From: Croceicoccus sp. Ery15
GTDB lineage: Bacteria > Pseudomonadota > Alphaproteobacteria > Sphingomonadales > Sphingomonadaceae
DNA length: 64,000 nucleotides
Reading direction: 5' to 3'
NCBI RefSeq assembly: GCF_020985305.1
Contig: NZ_CP087588.1
Location: 310,001 to 374,000 of the forward strand
The notes below the pieces were generated by a model that ran no database searches, was not told the DNA's origin, and saw nothing but the letters and a program-made list of their open reading frames with translations. Positions within the stretch are counted from its first letter, which is position 1, and the number at the start of each line of letters is the position of its first letter. A program made the translations under genes and the position numbers. Shown here piece by piece: positions 53,117 to 62,271 of the stretch.

Positions 53117-53740
53117 TCAGACAGTCTGGTCGGCGGTTTCGAGTAGCCATTTTTCAAGGCTGTCCGCGCTTTCATTCCAGAGCATCAACCAGTTCTCGTC
53201 GGCTGGCACCAGAAGGGTGCTCAACTGGAGGCGAACAAGTATTTCAACGAAAGCTATGGCATTTATAGTCTTGCCAAGCTTTACCTCGATATATTTGAAG
53301 GTAGGTTCCAACGCCGAATGGACGGCCAGCTTGTATCGGGCGAACCTACTGCGGAAGAACGACAGGTGAAACCGCGGTTCGACTTCGAAAACGCGATCGG
53401 GGGAATTCTCATTGGTGTAGCGCGCATAGAACTGCATCACCTGCCGGAACCGTTCGATCGGGTCATCGATGCCTTCCGCCGCTTCGCGAATGCCATTTTC
53501 GAACCCGATGCAGACAAACTCTGCGACTGCGGCAAGTACGTCGTCCTTGCTGGAGAAATAGCGATAAAGCGTGCCGCGCGAGACGCCGCTCGCTTCGATG
53601 ATGTCGCTCATCGAAAGGCGCCTGACGCCGCGCTCGGCTATGGCATCCAGCGCTCCCGACAGGATCTTTATGACGCTGGGAGACATAACAAAATCGTCTC
53701 CTACCTCGGCAGAGGCGGCAAATTCAGGCTGGAACTTCAT
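53117..53740 (-). CDS. TetR-family transcriptional regulator
   Basis: A 207-residue regulator with an N-terminal helix-turn-helix (ILSGALDAIAERGVRRLSMS, DIIEASGVSRGTLYRYFSSK DD pattern at about 25-65) and an all-helical ligand domain. The ATG overlaps the stop of the upstream SDR (ATGA), so it is inside the operon it may control. The near-perfect inverted repeat at 57755-57785 in the operon's promoter region is a candidate binding site. Confidence 0.92.
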   Translation of the reverse strand: MKFQPEFAASAEVGDDFVMSPSVIKILSGALDAIAERGVRRLSMSDIIEASGVSRGTLYRYFSSKDDVLAAVAEFVCIGFENGIREAAEGIDDPIERFRQVMQFYARYTNENSPDRVFEVEPRFHLSFFRSRFARYKLAVHSALEPTFKYIEVKLGKTINAIAFVEILVRLQLSTLLVPADENWLMLWNESADSLEKWLLETADQTV

Positions 53741-54552
53741 GTTTCCCCCTTTTCAAGTTCTTTGAGATTGTGGGGGATGCTGACATAGCCGGGCAGGTTC
53801 TGTCCGCCATCGACATTGATCATTTCACCTGTGACGAAGCGCGACATGTCCGAAGCAAGAAATGCGACGACCGGACCAATGTCATTTTCAGGGTCGCCCG
53901 CGCGCTTGAGCGGATTGGTCGCAACGACATTTTCAAGAAAGCCTGGAACCTCGTCGACCAGCTTTGCGAAGATCTGGCCAAGGCCGGTCGGAGCGATGGC
54001 ATTAACGCGGATATTGAAGCGGCCCCATTCAACCGCGGCACTACGAGTCAACCCGACGATGCCAAGCTTGTTGATGTTGTAGTCGCTGTGGAGCCACGCC
54101 CCGGTCTGCGCGTCAATGGAGCTGAAATTGACAACCGAACCGCCGCCACGTGCCTTCATGTGCGGAAAGGCGGCCTGCATGGCCCACCAGTTACCCCAGA
54201 TGCCAATTTCCAGCGTGCGCTTGAGCATCTCGTCCGTCTTGTGCTCCAGCAGGACACCGTCAGACAATAACGAGGCATTATTGACCAGAATATCGAGGCC
54301 GCCGAATTCATCCACCGCGCGCTGCACCATGGCCAGCACGTCATCCTTGATGCCCATATCGGCGGACATGCCGACTGCACCGGTTCCGAATTCCTTGCGG
54401 ATCTCTTCGGCCACCCGTTCGGTCGCTACACCGTCGCGCCCGGTAATGAGTAGCGAAGCGCCTTCGCGCGCCAGACGACGCGAAATGCCATGGCCAAGGC
54501 CCTTCGCCCCGCCCGTTACGATTGCCACTTTACCTTCGAGCATTCCGCTCAT
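53737..54552 (-). CDS. Short-chain dehydrogenase/reductase
   Basis: A 271-residue SDR. It has VTGGAKGLGHGISRRLAREG, VNNASLLSDGV, Ser in VNFSSIDAQTG, Tyr-Asn-x-x-Lys in DYNINKLGIVG and the late MINVDGGQNLPGYVSIP. The Tyr is present but the classical YxxxK reads YNINK. It overlaps its neighbours by 4 bp on each side, so it is a tightly coupled operon member after the Rieske redox genes. Confidence 0.91.
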   Translation of the reverse strand: MSGMLEGKVAIVTGGAKGLGHGISRRLAREGASLLITGRDGVATERVAEEIRKEFGTGAVGMSADMGIKDDVLAMVQRAVDEFGGLDILVNNASLLSDGVLLEHKTDEMLKRTLEIGIWGNWWAMQAAFPHMKARGGGSVVNFSSIDAQTGAWLHSDYNINKLGIVGLTRSAAVEWGRFNIRVNAIAPTGLGQIFAKLVDEVPGFLENVVATNPLKRAGDPENDIGPVVAFLASDMSRFVTGEMINVDGGQNLPGYVSIPHNLKELEKGET

Positions 54553-55715
54553 GCCATTTCCCCCACCAATTTATCCATTTCCATGCGTTGTTCGCATTTT
54601 CCCTGTGTCAGGACGTAACCCTGAACCCTGTTGTCGCTATCGACGAACAGATGCTTGTCGCCCTCTGCGTCGCTTTCCACCTGCCGCCACTCGCCCCGCA
54701 AAGCCACCGCAGGCGGCAGCAGGTTGATCGGGAACACGGTCGTCTTCACCTGCACCGAAAGCGGCGGGAACCTGATCTGGGTCGGCGTGCCCAAGGCGCT
54801 GGGCGCAATCCCGCGGGCCGCTGCCATGATCGGCGTGACATAGGCGGCAAGGCCGTTGGGATATTCGGCGCAATCGCCGATCGCGTATATGTCGGGGTCG
54901 CTCGTTTGCCCGTATTCATTGACCTTTATGCCGCGGCCGATTTCCAGCCCGGCTTCGCGGGCCAGCTCGACGTTGGGGCGCAGTCCGACGGCGGACAGAA
55001 CGATATCCGCCTCTACCCGCGTACCGTCATCGAGTGTGGCGACATATCCGGGTGAGGGCTGGCAATAGTCGATGGCGTCGACCTTGCGGCCAAGATGCCA
55101 CTCCACGCCCTTTTCCTGCAGCGTATCGCGCACCTTTTCGCCCACTGCGGGCGGGACAAGCTGGGCGAGGGGATTATCCAGCATGTCGACGACAATCGGC
55201 CGGTAGCCATTGGTGATCAGATCGTTGGCGAATTCGGTGCCGACCAGACCTGCGCCCATGATCAGAACGCGCGCGCCCTCCGGCAATTCCTTCCGAAAGC
55301 GATCGTAATGTTCGAGCTGGTTCACCGAAATGGCGCGATGCGCGGCATCGCCGCCGATCTGCGGTCGAACCGGCTCGGCGCCGGTTGCCAGGATCAGGGA
55401 ATGGTACTGGATCGGTCCGCCAGTGGTCAAAAGCGCCTTGCCGGCACGGTCGATGGCCTCTGCCTCGCGCCCGATGCGAGCATCGAGCTTGAGATTGGCG
55501 ATCATCTTTTCGGCCGGGGTCGTGACCAGCGTTTCGCTTGTCTTACCCTTGGCGAGCGCCGTGGAAAGGGCGGGCTTGGAATAGAAATGCCCGTCCTCCA
55601 GCGTCACCATGACGAGCCGGGCCTCGGGCGAGAGCCTGCGCAATTCGCGCAGGACCCCGAAGCCCGCAAGGCCGCTACCGACGACCACCACAGTAGATGT
55701 TGCAGACGTGCCCAT
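54549..55715 (-). CDS. Rubredoxin/ferredoxin-NAD(+) reductase-like flavoprotein
   Basis: A 388-residue FAD/NAD reductase. It has VVVVGSGLAGFGVLRELRRL at the N-terminus, HFYSKPALSTALAKGK, a second fold in VLIMGAGLVGTEFANDLITN and the FAD-contact DIYAIGDCAEYPNG. The layout fits rubredoxin reductases and ferredoxin reductases of oxygenase systems. It starts 5 bp after the Rieske beta gene, so it most likely reduces the electron carrier for that oxygenase, possibly the ferredoxin encoded divergently at 57826. Confidence 0.9.
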   Translation of the reverse strand: MGTSATSTVVVVGSGLAGFGVLRELRRLSPEARLVMVTLEDGHFYSKPALSTALAKGKTSETLVTTPAEKMIANLKLDARIGREAEAIDRAGKALLTTGGPIQYHSLILATGAEPVRPQIGGDAAHRAISVNQLEHYDRFRKELPEGARVLIMGAGLVGTEFANDLITNGYRPIVVDMLDNPLAQLVPPAVGEKVRDTLQEKGVEWHLGRKVDAIDYCQPSPGYVATLDDGTRVEADIVLSAVGLRPNVELAREAGLEIGRGIKVNEYGQTSDPDIYAIGDCAEYPNGLAAYVTPIMAAARGIAPSALGTPTQIRFPPLSVQVKTTVFPINLLPPAVALRGEWRQVESDAEGDKHLFVDSDNRVQGYVLTQGKCEQRMEMDKLVGEMA

Positions 55716-55720
55716 GCAAT

Positions 55721-56302
55721 TTACAGGAACACCGCGAAATTGGACATGCCGAGCACCGACTGATCGACGATGATCTCGCGGCGGGCCAGCCTGTATTCGC
55801 CGTCCACTTCGCGCCAGACATCGCGGCGTTCGGCGGTGGTATTCTCGTTTTCCGGACTGTCGCCGCGGCTACGTTCGAGAAAGAGATAGCTGACGACTTC
55901 ATATTCGCCCGGCGTGTCGAGCTCGCCCACGCGGACATTGGTCACGAAACGGCGACAACGCGACGGCGGATCTTCGGCCCATGCGCTTTTCTGCAAACGC
56001 CCTGAACGCATCACGAGCGAATCGTAATTCTCGTCGAAATGGAACATCGTGCGCATGACGTCACGGTCGCGGTTCGGACCGGTACGCGTCAGGCGGATCG
56101 GCGCCTGATAGATGATGTCCGGCGCAAGCATCGCGATCCAGTCATCGATCCGGCGCTCGTCGAGAGCGGCGGCTTCGTCATACAGCGTCTCTAGGAGCCG
56201 GTTATAGATTTCCGAGCCCAGCGGCACGCGCTTCTTGGAAACCAGGCCGCGAAGGATCGTGGTGGAATCGGGGGCGGCGGTCGATTTGGTAATCCAGGTC
56301 AT
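55721..56302 (-). CDS. Rieske oxygenase, beta subunit (pair 4)
   Basis: A 193-residue SnoaL-fold small subunit. It has LETLYDEAAALDERRIDDWI, the central DPPSRCRRFVTNVRVGEL and the final RRDVWREVDGEYRLARREII with VLGMSNFAVFL. ATG 56302 is set by GGGGGAG upstream; the open frame extends further into the alpha gene end. It starts 17 bp after the alpha stop. Confidence 0.92.
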   Translation of the reverse strand: MTWITKSTAAPDSTTILRGLVSKKRVPLGSEIYNRLLETLYDEAAALDERRIDDWIAMLAPDIIYQAPIRLTRTGPNRDRDVMRTMFHFDENYDSLVMRSGRLQKSAWAEDPPSRCRRFVTNVRVGELDTPGEYEVVSYLFLERSRGDSPENENTTAERRDVWREVDGEYRLARREIIVDQSVLGMSNFAVFL

Positions 56303-56319
56303 GTCTTGATCTCCCCCGC

Positions 56320-57708
56320 TCAAACCGCGTCCATCAGGTCGTAATAGGCCAGCCACCAGTTCCACTGCGTGTCGTCCTTGGTGAAGCCGGGATAAAGCAA
56401 GCCTTCGCCAACCCAGCCTTCGGGCCGTTCGTGGCCGTGAAGGGCCTGATACTTGAGCGTCATGTCCTTGCTGACCGCGCCCCGCGCATTCTTCATGATT
56501 ACAGGCCAGACGTCGGCATCATCCTGTTCGATCACGCCGGAGGTGCCGGTATTCCAGATCGAGTTCTGCAGCATGTCGCGCTTCATCTGCTCGGGGGCGT
56601 CCTTTTCCGCGAACAGATAATTCACGAATTCCACCTTGTCCGGGCCCTTGGGCACATAGGCATGCAGCGAAAGCGCACCCGACGATCCGCCATCCGTGCG
56701 CGGGGCGAAAATGAAGGCGATCAGGATGTTGGGGAACATGCCGCCGACCTGCGGCGGAATGGTTGCCAGCTGGGCAACCTGATCTTCGGTCAGGTTCTCG
56801 AAAAGTTCGGGGATCATGTCCTTGGTGATGCCCGGCGGGGTGAGCAATTCCAGACGCTCGCGCGTGGACTTGCCTTCGAACGGCACGTCCGCGAACATCT
56901 TGAAGGTCTTTTCCGCCTCAAGGCAGCGCAGCGAATGGCCCTGCTCGCATGAAACATCGACGCCATACATGCCGGGTGCCTGATCATAGATCGTCTCGGC
57001 CGTGCCGCCCATGACCCCGCCTTCCATCAGCGAGCGGTGCAGGGTCAAGGTGTGGAAGCCGTCCGAACCCGATTGCTCGCCGGGAACCTTCCAGTTGCAG
57101 GGGAGGGTGAAACGCTGCGGCGGGCCGAGCAGTTCGAGGCCGCGATTGGTGCGGCAGAAAAGCTGGTCCATGTAATATTTGATGTCGCCGAGATACTCGT
57201 CGAACGAAGGTCCGTCGACGTTCCAGGTGGCGAAGATCAGCCCGCCGTAGAGATGCACCCTGGCCTTCTTCAGACCCAGCGTCTTCTTGTCGACGTCATT
57301 GCCATGCATCTTTTCGCGTTCGACCGGCGCACCGATGAAATCGCCGTTCGGGCGGAAGGCCCAGCCGTGATAGATGCACTGGTGGACGCGCTTGTTGCCT
57401 GCTTCGCCAAGACACACGCGCATGCCGCGGTGCGGGCAGACATTCAGGGAAACATGAACGTCCCCGTCCTGTCCGCGGGCCACGATGACGTTGTCTTCGG
57501 CCATGTCGCGTACGATGAAATCGCCCGCCTCCGGAATCTCGCTTTCGTGACCGAGCAGCAGCCAGGTCTTGGCGAAAATCTTCTCCATCTCAAGCTTGTA
57601 GAGCTCTTCGTCGGTCATAACGCGGAGCGAAACTTCGTTGCTCTCACGCATGATCAGATCGTCAAGCGAGGTTCCGTCGCGCAACACGAGTTTGGATTTC
57701 TGGAGCAT
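56320..57708 (-). CDS. Rieske non-haem iron oxygenase, alpha subunit (pair 4)
   Basis: A 462-residue catalytic subunit with start at ATG 57708 (the frame is open further upstream but without homology). Rieske ligands are C91, H93, C111 and H114. The iron site is D216, H219 and H224 in GSDGFHTLTLH. It heads a six-gene minus-strand operon: alpha, beta, reductase, SDR, TetR, flavin monooxygenase. It diverges from a ferredoxin gene across a 117-bp region that holds an inverted repeat. The substrate is unknown; it is distinct from the three alpha subunits of the first cluster. Confidence 0.93.
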   Translation of the reverse strand: MLQKSKLVLRDGTSLDDLIMRESNEVSLRVMTDEELYKLEMEKIFAKTWLLLGHESEIPEAGDFIVRDMAEDNVIVARGQDGDVHVSLNVCPHRGMRVCLGEAGNKRVHQCIYHGWAFRPNGDFIGAPVEREKMHGNDVDKKTLGLKKARVHLYGGLIFATWNVDGPSFDEYLGDIKYYMDQLFCRTNRGLELLGPPQRFTLPCNWKVPGEQSGSDGFHTLTLHRSLMEGGVMGGTAETIYDQAPGMYGVDVSCEQGHSLRCLEAEKTFKMFADVPFEGKSTRERLELLTPPGITKDMIPELFENLTEDQVAQLATIPPQVGGMFPNILIAFIFAPRTDGGSSGALSLHAYVPKGPDKVEFVNYLFAEKDAPEQMKRDMLQNSIWNTGTSGVIEQDDADVWPVIMKNARGAVSKDMTLKYQALHGHERPEGWVGEGLLYPGFTKDDTQWNWWLAYYDLMDAV

Positions 57709-57754
57709 CGCAGCCTTCTCTCCGTAGCAAACATTTTCTGATTGATTCGCGTTA

Positions 57755-57785
57755 TACACATTGAATAATATTTGTTCAATATGTA
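57755..57785. promoter_or_regulatory. TetR-like operator in divergent promoter region
   Basis: Arms TACACATTGAA (57755-57765) and TTCAATATGTA (57775-57785) match at 10 of 11 positions around a 9-bp spacer. The repeat lies between the divergent Rieske alpha and ferredoxin genes. The sequence GCGTTATACACATTG here also resembles GCGTTACACATTG at 14793. Confidence 0.6.
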
Positions 57786-57825
57786 AAAGGGGGTTAAAGG
57801 CAAATCGAGGAGATTGGAGAGGTCG

Positions 57826-58038
57826 ATGTCTGGAAACGGTAAACTCAAGGTCGTGATCAACAAGCCCGCTTGCTGCGGCTATGGCGTCTGCGCGGAAATC
57901 TGCCCGGAAGTGTACAAGCTCGACGAACATGGCATCGTCTATGTCGATGACGAGATCGTGCCAGAGGGTCTGGAGGACAAGGCGCGCGAAGGGGCCGATG
58001 CCTGCCCGCAATCCGCATTGGCAGTGGTCGACGCCTGA
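57826..58038 (+). CDS. P450-type 3Fe-4S ferredoxin
   Basis: A 70-residue ferredoxin. The cluster motif is CCGYGVCAEICPEVY with a later ADACPQSAL, so Cys17/18, Cys22, Cys26 and the distant Cys are available, and the central position of the usual 4Fe motif is Tyr/Gly, as in 3Fe-4S ferredoxins that serve P450s. ATG 57826 with GAGAGG upstream is preferred to TTG 57814. It is divergent from the Rieske operon and followed by an old-yellow-enzyme gene. It could donate to the two P450s, to the Rieske enzyme, or both. Confidence 0.9.
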   Translation: MSGNGKLKVVINKPACCGYGVCAEICPEVYKLDEHGIVYVDDEIVPEGLEDKAREGADACPQSALAVVDA

Positions 58039-58163
58039 GGAGAACAGGCTGAGGAGGGGGTGCGCGCTTTCTCCTCTGCCCCCTTGATGAATTTCCCTAT
58101 CGGTTGACAGGGCAGATATGCCTTGGCCTCGGCGACGGTCGCCTTCAGAAAAGGGGGCGAGCG

Positions 58164-59243
58164 ATGCGTACCGAATTGAATCCGCTGTTTTCACCATTCT
58201 CGTGCAAGACGTTGCAGGTGCCTAATCGCTTCGTAATGTCGCCGATGACGCGGCAGTTCAGTCCCGGGGGCATTCCGGGTGAGAATGTTGCCGATTATTA
58301 CGCGCGCCGCGCGGCCAGCGATGTCGGGTTGATCGTAACCGAAGGGATCGGCGTCGATCATCCTTCGGCCATCGGTGAGGGCAGCATGGGCGAAAAGGAC
58401 ATTCCTGTCCTGCATGGCGATGCCGCCCTGCAGGGCTGGCGCAATGTCGTTGACCGGGTGCACAAGGGTGGTGGCCGGATCGTGCCACAATTGTGGCACA
58501 TGGGCGCCGTGCGCAAGGACGCCAGCCCGCCCCAACCCGAAGCGCGCTCGCTCCATCCGGGAAACATGGATGAAGACGATATCGCCGATGTCGTCGCTGC
58601 CTTCGCACGCAGTGCAGCCAATGCCAAGGACGTGGGTTTTGACGGGATCGCGCTCCATGGCGCGCATGGCTATCTGCTCGACAGCTTCATGTGGGAGCAG
58701 ATGAACAACCGCGATGACGATTGGGGCGGGGACGTCGCTCGCCGAACGCGTTTTCCTGTCAAGGTTGTCGAGGCGGTCCGCGAAGCCGTCGGCCCCGATA
58801 TGCCGATCATATTCCGCATATCGCAATGGAAGCTGCAGGATTACGATGCGCAGCTTGCTGATACGCCCGAAGGCCTTGGTGTTATCGTTAAGGCCCTGGC
58901 CGAAGCCGGGGTCGATATTTTCGATGTCAGCACGCGGGTATTCTCCCGCCCGGCGTTCGCCGATTCCGACATGGGGCTTGCCGGCTGGATACGCCGCCTG
59001 TCCGGTCGCCAGACCATGACGGTCGGCGGCGTCGGCTTCGATAAGGAACTGGCAGCCAGTTTCACGCAGCAGACCACCGTTCTCGACAATCTGGACGAGG
59101 TTGTCCGCCGGTTCGAAGCAGGCGAATTTGATCTGGTGGCGATCGGTCGGGCCTTGCTGATGGACCCGCAATGGGTGGTAAAGGCCAAGGAAGGCGAGGC
59201 TTTCAAGCCCTTCGACATCTCGGCCTATGCACGACTGGAGTGA
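58164..59243 (+). CDS. Old yellow enzyme family NADH:flavin oxidoreductase
   Basis: A 359-residue FMN enzyme of the OYE family that reduces activated double bonds such as enones. It has LFSPFSCKTLQVPNRFVMSP, HKGGGRIVPQLWHMGAVRKD, VGFDGIALHGAHGYLLDSFM with the His-x-x-His region and FDLVAIGRALLMDPQWVVKA. ATG 58164 with AAAAGGGGG upstream is chosen. It follows the ferredoxin gene after 125 bp. Reduction of an unsaturated ring ketone would fit the cluster, which is inferred from context. Confidence 0.9.
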   Translation: MRTELNPLFSPFSCKTLQVPNRFVMSPMTRQFSPGGIPGENVADYYARRAASDVGLIVTEGIGVDHPSAIGEGSMGEKDIPVLHGDAALQGWRNVVDRVHKGGGRIVPQLWHMGAVRKDASPPQPEARSLHPGNMDEDDIADVVAAFARSAANAKDVGFDGIALHGAHGYLLDSFMWEQMNNRDDDWGGDVARRTRFPVKVVEAVREAVGPDMPIIFRISQWKLQDYDAQLADTPEGLGVIVKALAEAGVDIFDVSTRVFSRPAFADSDMGLAGWIRRLSGRQTMTVGGVGFDKELAASFTQQTTVLDNLDEVVRRFEAGEFDLVAIGRALLMDPQWVVKAKEGEAFKPFDISAYARLE

Positions 59244-59252
59244 AGCTGCGCG

Positions 59253-59972
59253 TCAGAACGTTTCCGACGTGGCATAGATGTGCATGCGTGCGGCATTGGC
59301 ATTGCCCGTCTGCTCGCACATGAAGCGGATTGCGCGGGCAATATCCCCGGCCTGCATTGCCGGTAGAAATTCGTCCCAGCCGGGCTGGCCCCTGGACTTC
59401 ATGTCTTCGAAGATCTCGGTCGATGTCGTGCCGGGCGAGACCAGCCCGACCCGGACACCGGAACCGGCAAGCTCGACCCGCAGCACCTCGGTAAAGCGCT
59501 CCAGCGCCAGTTTCAGCCCCCCGTATATGCCGGTACCGGCTGCGGCGATGCCGGCGCCAATGCTTGACACGTTCACGATCTGGCCAGTTCCCTGCGCCTT
59601 CATATGCCGGGCGAACAATATGCTGGCGCGGACGACGGCCGAATAGTTCACCGCGATCATCCGGTCGAGTTCGTCCAGATCGAAATCATCGTGGTGACTG
59701 GTGCGCAGGATCCCCGCATTGTTCACAAGGATGTCGACCTTGCCAAACGCTGCCAGCGCATGGTCCAGCAACGCGCTCGCGGACGACGGATCGGACAGGT
59801 TGAGCGCCATGAATTGCGCAGCATCCCCGATTTCCTGCTGCAACGTTTCAAGCCGGTCCTGCCGCCGCGCCACCAGCAGAACCCGCGCTCCAGCCGATGC
59901 GAGAATATGTGCCGTTGCGGCGCCGATCCCCGCAGAGGCACCGGTCACCACTGCGACTTTTCCATCCAGCAT
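59253..59972 (-). CDS. Short-chain dehydrogenase/reductase
   Basis: A 239-residue SDR. It has VTGASAGIGAATAHILASAG, VNNAGILRTSHHDD, Ser in NVSSIGAGIAAAG, and GIYGGLKLALERF, where the Tyr and Lys of the active site are in YGGLK. The ATG shares its A with the upstream stop (TAATG), so translation is coupled to the SnoaL-like gene. It is the last gene of the five-gene operon from 63893. It converges on the OYE gene with a 9-bp gap. Confidence 0.91.
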   Translation of the reverse strand: MLDGKVAVVTGASAGIGAATAHILASAGARVLLVARRQDRLETLQQEIGDAAQFMALNLSDPSSASALLDHALAAFGKVDILVNNAGILRTSHHDDFDLDELDRMIAVNYSAVVRASILFARHMKAQGTGQIVNVSSIGAGIAAAGTGIYGGLKLALERFTEVLRVELAGSGVRVGLVSPGTTSTEIFEDMKSRGQPGWDEFLPAMQAGDIARAIRFMCEQTGNANAARMHIYATSETF

Positions 59973-60418
59973 TATACCTGATCCCTCTCCGATCCGATGA
60001 TCAATGCCGTGAAAGTGCGCCGCGCGATCTTCCAGCCATCTACCGTCCGGACGAGGAAGTCATCGTATGAGCCTATGCCGCGATGCATCGGACCCTGCTT
60101 GTTTTCCGGACTCAGCAGCGCATCGACATAGCTGGTTGCATTGGCACCGCCTTGGGCATTGGTCAGCTTGATATTGCTGATCCGGTGCAGCGTCGGGCCC
60201 AGCCGCGCATGGGCTTCCCGCATGAAATCGGTAAGGTCGGCGATATTCTGCCAGCTGCCAAAATCACCGTAATCGGCTTGGCAATCGGCGATGAAGCAAC
60301 TGCGGAACAAGTCCCAGTCCCGCAAGTCTATGGCGCTTGCATAGGCGATCAGTACGGCACTGATCGAGCGTTCGTCCTGGGCGCTGAGCCCGGTATCGAT
60401 CCCGCAATTGATGTTCAT
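59972..60418 (-). CDS. SnoaL-like (NTF2-fold) protein
   Basis: A 148-residue protein of the SnoaL_4 type. It has ERSISAVLIAYASAIDLRDW, LFRSCFIADCQADYGDFGSW, then HRISNIKLTNAQGGANATSY and GSYDDFLVRTVDGWKIARRT. Such proteins act as cyclases, isomerases, dehydratases or lone beta-subunit-like folds in catabolic clusters. GGGAGAGG precedes the ATG. It sits between the ABM gene and an SDR in one operon. The reaction is unknown. Confidence 0.85.
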   Translation of the reverse strand: MNINCGIDTGLSAQDERSISAVLIAYASAIDLRDWDLFRSCFIADCQADYGDFGSWQNIADLTDFMREAHARLGPTLHRISNIKLTNAQGGANATSYVDALLSPENKQGPMHRGIGSYDDFLVRTVDGWKIARRTFTALIIGSERDQV

Positions 60419-60457
60419 GTTTTCTGCCTCTCCCCCAATTTCACAGCCACGACCGGA

Positions 60458-60757
60458 TCACACGATGTTCCGGTCCCAATATTCCGTCCGTGGCGGGCTG
60501 GTCAGCATGGCTGCCATTTGGTCCATCACGCCGCTTTTGGTCCGAAATGCGACATAGGCTTCATGGTCGGCCCGCGACGCCCATTCCTCGATAAAGATGA
60601 CGCGATTGGGATCGTCGGCATTGTGGCGAATGCTGATATCGACAAAGCCCGGAAACGCCCTCGTATCCTTCAGAGCTTCGGGGATTTGCTCGCAGAAATC
60701 GTCGACAAGTTCGGGCTTCAAGGCCAATTCCAGTGTCACGATGACTGTATCTTGCAT
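60458..60757 (-). CDS. Antibiotic biosynthesis monooxygenase (ABM) domain protein
   Basis: A 99-residue dimeric alpha/beta-barrel protein. It has VTLELALKPELVDDFCEQIP, TRAFPGFVDISIRHNADDPN, VIFIEEWASRADHEAYVAFR and a short C-terminus. ABM proteins include cofactor-free monooxygenases acting on quinol-like substrates. GGAGAAAG lies upstream. It follows the aldehyde dehydrogenase gene after 23 bp in the same operon. Confidence 0.88.
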   Translation of the reverse strand: MQDTVIVTLELALKPELVDDFCEQIPEALKDTRAFPGFVDISIRHNADDPNRVIFIEEWASRADHEAYVAFRTKSGVMDQMAAMLTSPPRTEYWDRNIV

Positions 60758-60780
60758 GGCGCTTTCTCCGTTCGATCGCG

Positions 60781-62271
60781 TTATCGGCCAATCGGATAGA
60801 AAATCGATTTTTCGTGCTGATATTCGCGCAGCCATTCGGGACCATATTCGCGCCCGATGCCGGACCGCTTGTATCCGCCGATGGGGGCGTCGCTCATCGT
60901 GCCCGTCCCGCCATTCAGCGACACGCTGCCGGCCCTGATCTGCAAGGCCATCTCGTATCCCTTTGCGGCATCGGCCGTTTCGACCGCGCCATTCAGGCCA
61001 TAGCGGGACTCGTTGGCGATGCGGATGGCCTCCTCGTCCGTGGAGAAGCCGATGATGCAGCCGACCGGTCCGAAAATCTCTTCCTGCGCGATGGCCATGT
61101 CGTTGGTCACGTCGTCGAATAGGGTAACCTCGGTAAAATATCCCTTGTCGAGACCGGCAGGACGGCCTCCGCCACACACAAGCGTCGCGCCGGCGGACTG
61201 TCCCAGCCCGATGAAATGCTCCACCTTGCTGCGTTGGCTTTCGCGGATCAGCGGGCCCATGCGGATCGAAGGGTCGGCCGGATTACCGATGCTGATCTGC
61301 GCGGCGACGGCAGCCGCGGTGGCGGCAAAAGCAGGTCGCAGGCTTTCGTGGACGAGGAAACGCGTGGGAATGGCGCAGCCCTGGCCGGCGTTGATGGAAA
61401 TAAGGGTTGCGGCCATGGCGGCGGCGCGCTCGACATCGGCGTCCTCGCGCACGATCAGCGCCGATTTGCCGCCCAGTTCCAGATGGACCTTCTTCAGCGT
61501 GGGCGCGGCCTGCCCCATGATCTGGGCGCCCACTCCTTCCGATCCAGTGAAGGTCACCATATCGATCCGCTCGTCAGTGCAAAGCAACCGGCCTTCTTCG
61601 ATCCCGCCGGTCACGATGTTGACCACGCCGGGCGGCAGGCCGATCTCGTCCGCCACCTCGCCGAAGAGCAACGCCGAAAAAGGCGTGAACGGCGACGGTT
61701 TCAGCACCAGCGCGCAACCGGCGAGCAGGGCTGGGCCGATTTTCGCAAGGTTGAGCAGGAACGGAAAATTATAGCCGGTTATAGCGGAAACGACGCCGAT
61801 CGGCTCGCAAACCACCGTTGTTCCGCCGATCGAGCGTGGACCATCCGGGACGAAAGGATTGGGTGTGATATCTATGGGCAGCCGTTCGGGACGGTCGCGC
61901 CGTGCATGGCCGATCGCAGCTTCTAGCAGGCGCAACGGATTGTCGACCTGCATCAGCTGGGTCACACCTGCCGCGCAGCCGACTTCGGCCACGATCAGCT
62001 CGGCGATGCGGCCCTGTCTTGCCCGCAGCGCGTGCGCCATCTTCTCGATCATGTCGGCGCGCTCGGCCATCGACATCTTGGGCCACGGGCCGTGGTCGAA
62101 AGCTTCGCGGGCGGCAGCAATGGCCAGTTCGACCTGTTGTGCCGACGCGACGGGCGCATGGGCGAGGATTTCTTCGGTGGCGGGATTGATCACAAGCTCG
62201 GTTCCGGCCTCTGGCGCGTGCCAGCCGCCATCGACATAGAGCTTCGAAATATCGGTAAAGGCGGTGCTCAT
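60781..62271 (-). CDS. NAD(P)-dependent aldehyde dehydrogenase
   Basis: A 496-residue, complete aldehyde dehydrogenase. It has NPATEEILAHAPVASAQQVE, ITGYNFPFLLNLAKIGPALL, FTGSEGVGAQIM, the catalytic Glu in [11 protein letters not shown] and the Cys in NAGQGCAIPTR. The C-terminal EEIFGPVGCIIG and GGYKRSGIGREYG are typical. The ATG overlaps the stop of the GMC gene, so an alcohol oxidase and the aldehyde dehydrogenase are coupled and probably oxidise an alcohol to an acid in two steps. Confidence 0.94.
   Translation of the reverse strand: MSTAFTDISKLYVDGGWHAPEAGTELVINPATEEILAHAPVASAQQVELAIAAAREAFDHGPWPKMSMAERADMIEKMAHALRARQGRIAELIVAEVGCAAGVTQLMQVDNPLRLLEAAIGHARRDRPERLPIDITPNPFVPDGPRSIGGTTVVCEPIGVVSAITGYNFPFLLNLAKIGPALLAGCALVLKPSPFTPFSALLFGEVADEIGLPPGVVNIVTGGIEEGRLLCTDERIDMVTFTGSEGVGAQIMGQAAPTLKKVHLELGGKSALIVREDADVERAAAMAATLISINAGQGCAIPTRFLVHESLRPAFAATAAAVAAQISIGNPADPSIRMGPLIRESQRSKVEHFIGLGQSAGATLVCGGGRPAGLDKGYFTEVTLFDDVTNDMAIAQEEIFGPVGCIIGFSTDEEAIRIANESRYGLNGAVETADAAKGYEMALQIRAGSVSLNGGTGTMSDAPIGGYKRSGIGREYGPEWLREYQHEKSIFYPIGR

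Noticed and set aside
61013..61774. A 253-codon + strand frame opposite the aldehyde dehydrogenase
   Set aside because: Antisense to a complete enzyme; Ser/Ala/Pro-rich composition is typical of shadow translation.
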